A DNA stretch of 35,948 nt from Nitrososphaerales archaeon (lineage in GTDB: Archaea; Thermoproteota; Nitrososphaeria; Conexivisphaerales; Conexivisphaeraceae). A program made the position numbers and the translations under genes. The notes beneath the pieces are model-generated. The model had not been told where the DNA came from. It made no database searches and was given only the letters and a program-made list of their open reading frames with translations. Of the stretch, positions 31,567-35,948 are shown piece by piece. Positions within the stretch are counted from its first letter, which is position 1, and each line of letters starts with the position of its first letter. Where the stretch lies: the NCBI GenBank assembly GCA_023256385.1, contig JAGDXL010000006.1:1-35948 (forward strand), written 5' to 3'.

Positions 31567-32634
31567 ATGGCCCAGGGGCCGAGCATAAGAGACTGGCTTC
31601 TCAGGTCCACCGTGGTGGTCAGCGAGGAGTCGGAGGGGGAGTATGGACGGCCGCCCGAGGAGAGATCCACCGAGGAACTTCTGGAATATGGACTGGTGCC
31701 CGTGGACAAACCCGCCGGCCAGACCAGCCATCAAGTGACGGCATGGGTCAAGAGGGTTCTCGGGGTCGAGAGGGCAGGTCACAGCGGGACGCTGGATCCA
31801 CTGGCGACTGGAATGCTCCCGGTCGCCACCGGACGGGCAACTAAGGTTATCCAGGCGCTCCTCCTGGGGCCCAAGGAATACTACTCCGTCATGAGATTAC
31901 ATGATCCAGTTCCGGACGAGCAGCTCAGGTCGGTGGTCTCGGAGTTCACTGGCCCCATATACCAGCGCCCGCCCGTGAGGTCCCGCGTGAAGAGGGAGCG
32001 CAGGGTGAGGAACGTGTACGAGCTGGAGGTGGTCGAGAGGAAGGGCAACCTGGTGCTGCTGCGGTCGCTCGTGCAGTCCGGCACCTATGTCAGGAAGCTG
32101 ATCTACGACATGGGGGAGGTCCTGGGACCGGGGGCAACAATGGTGGAGCTCAGGAGGACTAGGGTCTGCGACCTGAGGGAGTCGGAGCACATGGTCAGGC
32201 TGCACGACTTGGCGTACGCGGCGAAGCTCTGGAGGGAGGGCGGCGATGACTCGGAGCTCAGGAGAATGGTGCTTCCCATCGAGGCCGGGATGACGCACCT
32301 GAAGCCTGTGATCGCCAAGGACACGGCCGTGGACGCCATTGCCCATGGATCGTACCTCGCAGTGCCGGGCGTCGCTCGGATGCATCCGGGTATAAAGAAG
32401 GGTGAGGTCGTGTCAATCTTCACGCACAGGGGTGAGCTCGTAGCTATCGCGTCCGCCGAGATGGGCTACGAGGAGATCGAGGAGTCCGGAAGGGGAGTTG
32501 CGTTCAGGCCGTTGAGGGTATTGATGCCCTCCGGCGTCTATCCCCGCTCCTGGAGGACCAAGGAGGAACTCGGACCACGGGAAAACAAGGACGGGCAGGA
32601 TTCCGGGAGCGCCACATCACCTCAGCAGCCCTAA
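31567..32634 (+). CDS. cbf5: tRNA/rRNA pseudouridine synthase Cbf5 (dyskerin family)
   Basis: The catalytic subunit of H/ACA ribonucleoproteins, 355 residues, which also makes Psi55 in tRNA. The dyskerin N-terminus is followed by 'VPVDKPAGQTSHQV'. The catalytic Asp77 is in 'HSGTLDPLATGMLP', and 'LVQSGTYVRKLIYDMGE' is also conserved. A PUA domain follows ('AVDAIAHGSYLAVPGV', 'KKGEVVSIFTHRGELVAIA'). The last 30 or so residues are a charged tail. It ends 34 nt before a tRNA-Ser gene. Confidence 0.96.
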   Translation: MAQGPSIRDWLLRSTVVVSEESEGEYGRPPEERSTEELLEYGLVPVDKPAGQTSHQVTAWVKRVLGVERAGHSGTLDPLATGMLPVATGRATKVIQALLLGPKEYYSVMRLHDPVPDEQLRSVVSEFTGPIYQRPPVRSRVKRERRVRNVYELEVVERKGNLVLLRSLVQSGTYVRKLIYDMGEVLGPGATMVELRRTRVCDLRESEHMVRLHDLAYAAKLWREGGDDSELRRMVLPIEAGMTHLKPVIAKDTAVDAIAHGSYLAVPGVARMHPGIKKGEVVSIFTHRGELVAIASAEMGYEEIEESGRGVAFRPLRVLMPSGVYPRSWRTKEELGPRENKDGQDSGSATSPQQP

Positions 32635-32635
32635 A

Positions 32636-32644
32636 CTTTTAATT
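32636..32644 (+). promoter_or_regulatory. TATA box for tRNA-Ser
   Basis: CTTTTAATT, centred 28 nt before the first base of the tRNA. Confidence 0.6.
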
Positions 32645-32667
32645 TGGAGGTGCGATGCCGCATGCGA

Positions 32668-32764
32668 GCCGGGGTGCCCGAGTGGTCAAGGGGCAGGCCT
32701 GGAGTCGATTGGACCGAGAGCCTGTGGGCGAAAGCCCTCGTGGGTTCGAATCCCACCCCCGGCG
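32668..32764 (+). tRNA. tRNA-Ser(GGA) with a 14-nt intron
   Basis: A class II tRNA: acceptor GCCGGGG with CCCCGGC, T arm GTGGG-TTCGAAT-CCCAC, long variable arm GGGC-GAAA-GCCC and discriminator G, which all mark serine. The anticodon stem is CAGGC (32694-32698) with GCCTG (32720-32724). The 21 bases between are 14 more than a 7-base loop. Removing 32705-32718, directly after position 37, leaves CTGGAGA with anticodon GGA. CCA is not encoded. Confidence 0.85.
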
Positions 32765-32794
32765 TGCCGCGTCACACGCGCATATCGGAGGGGG

Positions 32795-33085
32795 TCACAG
32801 ATCGTGCAGGTCCCTCAGGATCCTAGACGACTCATCCATGAGATCCTCTATCCCATCCTTGGAGAGCATCCTAGCGGCCAAGAGGAGCCCTGCCCCGGCT
32901 ACGTCCGTGAACGGATCAGGTAGTGCTATCATGAGAATTCCGATTCCCTTGAGTGCACGTGTGTCCCGGCGCCTCAGGCGATTCACGCCGCCGGATGCCG
33001 TGGATATGGCAGCGCTCAGTGCGCCCGCTGTCTCATCCACATCCCTAGACCTGCGGAGGAGCGATCTCCTGACCTCCGCCTCCAC
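32795..33085 (-). CDS. Small protein of unknown function with a hydrophobic segment
   Basis: A 96-residue protein I do not recognise. The N-terminal 45 residues are charged (Arg/Asp/Glu). A hydrophobic stretch follows at about 47-71 ('GIGILMIALPDPFTDVAGAG', then 'LLLAARML'), and an acidic helical end closes it ('IEDLMDESSRILRDLHDL'). It is taken as real because GTG 33085 lies 27 nt after the minus-strand TATA box GATTTAAGG (33108-33116), the spacing seen at other genes here. It is divergent from the next gene. Confidence 0.6.
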   Translation of the reverse strand: MEAEVRRSLLRRSRDVDETAGALSAAISTASGGVNRLRRRDTRALKGIGILMIALPDPFTDVAGAGLLLAARMLSKDGIEDLMDESSRILRDLHDL

Positions 33086-33107
33086 GTCGATGAAAACTTC
33101 CCGGTGC

Positions 33108-33116
33108 CTTAAATCG
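33108..33116 (-). promoter_or_regulatory. TATA box for the unknown 96-residue protein
   Basis: GATTTAAGG on the minus strand, 27 nt before GTG 33085. Confidence 0.5.
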
Positions 33117-33180
33117 CGACCGAATCTCAGTGGAATACCTTCATGTCAAAATTCCCATTATCGGGACATCATGGAAACGA

Positions 33181-33187
33181 TTTATAG
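33181..33187 (+). promoter_or_regulatory. TATA box for the two-segment membrane protein
   Basis: TTTATAG, centred 26 nt before ATG 33210. It excludes the ATG at 33171 as the start. Confidence 0.55.
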
Positions 33188-33209
33188 AGGCGTCCCCAAA
33201 GCTCTCGGG

Positions 33210-33515
33210 ATGAGCAGGGATCAGTATCTAGGCGTCCTAATGCTGGTCGTGGGCATCCTAGTGATAATCATCTACGGCTGGCTCGACTGGATGTATCCCC
33301 TCAGGACTCTGCAGGTGACCGCCTTCATAGTGGTCGCCGCGGCCCTCGCAATAGTTGCATGGATAGGCTACACCCTCGCCACCACTCCTCCACCGAAGCC
33401 CATAGCTGAGATAGAGAAGGAGCTCGAGGATGAGCTGAAGAAGGTCAGCGAGGGGGAGAAGGGAGGAAGTGCCGCATCCGGCACGGCGTCCTCCGGACCG
33501 CAGCAGAAATCATGA
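33210..33515 (+). CDS. Small membrane protein of unknown function
   Basis: A 101-residue protein with two membrane segments (about residues 7-25, 'LGVLMLVVGILVIIIYGWL', and 35-55). A Pro-rich linker 'TPPPKP' leads to an acidic/basic helical tail and a Ser/Gly/Ala-rich end. I do not recognise a family. The start is set by the TATA box. A longer open frame to the left crosses the tRNA-Ser gene and is not real. No gene follows closely enough to suggest an operon. Confidence 0.65.
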   Translation: MSRDQYLGVLMLVVGILVIIIYGWLDWMYPLRTLQVTAFIVVAAALAIVAWIGYTLATTPPPKPIAEIEKELEDELKKVSEGEKGGSAASGTASSGPQQKS

Positions 33516-33564
33516 GCCAGTTCGTCCACAGCATCCCCTTCCTCAATACATCCATTTGGTCATA

Positions 33565-33573
33565 CTTTTATCT
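33565..33573 (+). promoter_or_regulatory. TATA box for the sugar-nucleotide transferase
   Basis: CTTTTATCT, centred 26 nt before GTG 33594; a leaderless mRNA is expected. Confidence 0.6.
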
Positions 33574-33593
33574 CAAGAACCACCATCTAGAGC

Positions 33594-34361
33594 GTGCGCG
33601 CCATAATAATGGCCGGTGGGTTCGCGCGCAGGATGTGGCCACTGACCTCCACGACGCCGAAGCAGTTGCTTCCGCTCGCTGAAGGCTACGTCATACTCGA
33701 CCTGGTCGTGGATGGCCTCTTGGAAATAGACCTTGAGGAGATAATCCTGAGCGTCAACGCCAAGTTCTCGGGCGCCTTCCGTCGCTGGTTGAGCTCGCGC
33801 GGCCTGAATATCCAGTTGATAGAGGAGCCATCGAGGAGCGAGGCGGAGAAGCCCGGTGCAGTGGGCGCGCTGCACATGATGCTCGGGTCCCTTCCCCGCG
33901 ACGACTACCTCATCGTGGCTGGCGACAACGTCACCTCGATAAAGTACTCCGAGCTGGTGGGCGCCATGAGGTTCCATGGAGCCCCCACGATAGCGCTCTA
34001 CGACGTTGGATCGATGGAGCTGGCCAGGAGGTACGGCGTCGTGGAGCTCGGCCCTGACTCGAGGGTGATCTCCCTGATCGAGAAGCCGAATGATCCTCCG
34101 TCCACCCTGATATCCACGGCGATCTACGCCATGCCGTGGAGGAGCCTCTCCAGGATAGAGGAGTACCTGGCATCGGGCGGGTCCCGCGACGCGATTGGCC
34201 ACTTCATATCGTGGCTGGTCAGGGCCGAGCCCGTTTACGGCTTCAGGTTCAACGGCTTCTGGTTCGACGTGGGCAGCATTGACGAGTACGACCGCGTCAG
34301 GGAGCTCTTCTCGCAGGGAGTCATCGAGAGGCCCCGGCACGTGGTGCTGCCATCCATGTGA
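33594..34361 (+). CDS. Sugar-phosphate nucleotidyltransferase (NDP-sugar pyrophosphorylase family)
   Basis: A 255-residue enzyme that joins a sugar-1-phosphate to a nucleotide. 'AIIMAGGFARRMWPLTSTTPKQLLPL' contains the signature GGxxxR...PKxxxP. 'DDYLIVAGDNVTS' holds the metal-binding Asp, 'ISLIEKPNDPPS' is the sugar-site motif, and 'GFWFDVGSIDEYDRV' closes the domain. No C-terminal left-handed helix domain is present, so it is the short, RmlA-like or GlmU-N-like form. The sugar cannot be told from sequence. It probably supplies glycans for lipids or surface proteins (inference). Confidence 0.87.
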   Translation: MRAIIMAGGFARRMWPLTSTTPKQLLPLAEGYVILDLVVDGLLEIDLEEIILSVNAKFSGAFRRWLSSRGLNIQLIEEPSRSEAEKPGAVGALHMMLGSLPRDDYLIVAGDNVTSIKYSELVGAMRFHGAPTIALYDVGSMELARRYGVVELGPDSRVISLIEKPNDPPSTLISTAIYAMPWRSLSRIEEYLASGGSRDAIGHFISWLVRAEPVYGFRFNGFWFDVGSIDEYDRVRELFSQGVIERPRHVVLPSM

Positions 34362-34370
34362 AAAATCCGT

Positions 34371-34385
34371 TTTCAACCTACTTTT
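34371..34385 (+). terminator. Possible T-rich terminator
   Basis: Two short T runs (TTTT and TTTTC) about 10-25 nt after the stop of the sugar-nucleotide transferase fit the U-rich termination sites used in archaea. No hairpin is needed or seen. Confidence 0.3.
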
Positions 34386-34501
34386 CAGATCTCCTTCATA
34401 CCTCAGGATTTGTTGACGGCGATTCCGCTAGACCCGAGGCACAACCTCGCCAAGTGCCAAGAGGTCATGTTCCTCGTCGGGCTGCTCACATGTTCGCTGT
34501 T

Positions 34502-34975
<474 letters not shown>

Positions 34976-35002
34976 TCGGCCGGCTCGCGTCCACGGATAT
35001 CA

Positions 35003-35010
35003 TTTTATCA
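35003..35010 (+). promoter_or_regulatory. TATA box for the aconitase X gene
   Basis: TTTTATCA, centred 26-27 nt before GTG 35033. Confidence 0.55.
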
Positions 35011-35032
35011 TGCGTTTCATTTAGCTCGACGC

Positions 35033-35948
35033 GTGGATCTAACGCGCGAGGAGGAGAGGGCGGCATCCGGCGAGATGGGGGAGGCGCTCGCCGCCGCCTA
35101 CAGGGTCCTGCTGGCCGTGGGCGAGCTTCTGGGCGCCAAGAGACTGATAAGCATATCATCGGCCCATCTGTCCGGCGTGAACTACGCCAACATAGGTGAT
35201 CCCGGGCTCGAGTTCCTGGAGCGCTTCAGCGCGTCCGCCAGGGTCTCCGTCCCCACGACCGTGAATCCGTGTGGCGCTGACCTCTACGATCCTCCCGGGC
35301 ATGTTCCGCGCGAGTTCTTGGAGAAGCAACTCACCATAAGGGATGCATACCTGAGGATGGGGTGCGCCGAGTCCTTCACGTGCGCGCCCTACGAACTCGA
35401 GAGCCTGCAGCCCCCCGGAAGCCATGTGAGCTGGGCCGAGAGCTCAGCCGCAATCTTCGCAAACTCCGAGCTCGGACTCATCACGAACAGGGAGAGCGGG
35501 ATCAGCGCACTCGCATCCGCGATAGCAGGGCGTACCCCTGAGGGCGGGATGCACTTGGCGGAGAACAGGGCGCCCCGCTACGCGCTCAGGGTCGACGGCG
35601 CCGCCCTCAAGGACGGTGGCCCGAGCTACCTGGACTACCAGCTCATCGCCTACTACGCGGCCTCCAGGACGTCCGCGGATGTGATGGCGCTCGTCGGGAT
35701 CGAACGTCCCACCCGCTCCGTCGTGAAGTTGATGGCCGCTGCGGTCGGCGCGGCTGGTCCCTCCTCCATGTTCGTGTTCTCGGACTCACCGCCTCGGGAT
35801 GCGGAGGTCGAGTCGCTGTCCCGCGACGACTTGGTCAACCTCAAGCGCGAGATGTCGGGTTCCGGATCAATAGAGGTATCCGGTGCGATGGCAATCCTCG
35901 GCTGTCCGTTCTACGGCGCCGAGGAGCTGTCGACCGTCGCGGCGGCCC
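35033..35948 (+). CDS. Aconitase X / phosphomevalonate dehydratase large subunit, cut by the window end
   Basis: The frame from GTG 35033 stays open to the last base (305 codons, no stop). It reads as AcnX (DUF521): 'SSAHLSGVNYANIGDPGLEF', 'PTTVNPCGADL', 'RMGCAESFTCAPYEL', 'WAESSAAIFANSELG' and 'NRESGISALASAIAGRTPE'. The Cys in 'NPCGAD' and 'FTCAPY' are likely Fe-S ligands. In archaea this protein with a small AcnX subunit dehydrates mevalonate-5-phosphate to trans-anhydromevalonate phosphate for isoprenoid lipids; that role is from family knowledge. The leaderless start is set by the TATA box. The small-subunit gene is not in view. Confidence 0.9.
   Translation, partial: MDLTREEERAASGEMGEALAAAYRVLLAVGELLGAKRLISISSAHLSGVNYANIGDPGLEFLERFSASARVSVPTTVNPCGADLYDPPGHVPREFLEKQLTIRDAYLRMGCAESFTCAPYELESLQPPGSHVSWAESSAAIFANSELGLITNRESGISALASAIAGRTPEGGMHLAENRAPRYALRVDGAALKDGGPSYLDYQLIAYYAASRTSADVMALVGIERPTRSVVKLMAAAVGAAGPSSMFVFSDSPPRDAEVESLSRDDLVNLKREMSGSGSIEVSGAMAILGCPFYGAEELSTVAAA

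Noticed and set aside
32655-33209. Upstream extension of the small membrane protein, through the tRNA-Ser gene
   Set aside because: It reads through a tRNA and the TATA box at 33181; the start at ATG 33210 fits the promoter spacing.
33573-34376. 267-codon open frame on the minus strand opposite the sugar-nucleotide transferase
   Set aside because: No recognisable motif; it fully mirrors a well-supported gene and has no TATA box at its start.

Overview
The window is a gene-dense stretch of an archaeal chromosome. Archaea-specific genes run throughout: glycerol-1-phosphate dehydrogenase, the FttA/aCPSF1 termination nuclease, an Sm-like protein next to eL37, Cbf5, archaeal adenylate and cytidylate kinases, Pop4, KEOPS Pcc1, two proteasome beta subunits and zinc ferredoxin. 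eL34 and eL14 are absent between cmk and cbf5, a SepF-like protein is present, and one beta subunit is inactive in the crenarchaeal style. I infer a warm-habitat member of the Thermoproteota/Nitrososphaeria (a Conexivisphaera-like lineage is possible), but sequence reading alone cannot fix the taxon. The DNA is GC-rich with AT-rich TATA boxes. Many start codons lie about 26 nt after a TATA box, so leaderless mRNAs look common, and TTG/GTG starts are frequent.

Layout. 1-45: right end of an IS200/IS605-type element. 67-4495: pcc1, eS1, ychF (minus), serA, eL15 and a FAD synthase with an N-terminal winged helix. 4532-9620: a translin-family protein and an inactive proteasome beta subunit (minus), NMN adenylyltransferase, a class V aminotransferase, an FKBP-type isomerase, and egsA (minus). 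9833-14742: the active proteasome beta subunit with fttA, a SepF-like gene (minus), a PUA protein (minus), an Sm-like protein with eL37, and apt (minus).

14945-32764: tRNA-Ile with an intron, then the S10/spc ribosomal protein cluster. Its first part is uL3-uL4-uL23-uL2-uS19. An interruption follows (18377-20284) with a PDCD5-like gene on the other strand, a TnpB relic and a SPOUT methyltransferase. The cluster resumes with uL22-uS3-uL29-Pop4-uS17-uL14-uL24-eS4-uL5-uS14-uS8-uL6-eL32-eL19-uL18-uS5-uL30-uL15-SecY-AdkA-DUF106-Cmk-Cbf5 and a tRNA-Ser with a small intron. Most neighbours overlap by 4 nt or are a few nt apart, so translation is probably coupled.

33085-35948: two small unrecognised genes transcribed divergently, a sugar-nucleotide transferase, zinc ferredoxin, and the 5' part of an aconitase X gene (archaeal mevalonate pathway) that runs off the window.

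Most notable points: (i) an exact 45-bp repeat with two adjacent hairpins ends both at base 45 and at 19270. The second copy closes a TnpB C-terminal relic with its own TATA box, so it could be a stand-alone TnpB guide-type RNA. (ii) uL3 has no ATG/GTG/TTG in frame at its conserved N-terminus, implying an ATA start or a one-base frameshift. (iii) tRNA-Ile carries a 29-nt intron in the anticodon stem, at a non-canonical site. (iv) The promoter of the active proteasome beta gene holds a perfect 20-bp palindrome.
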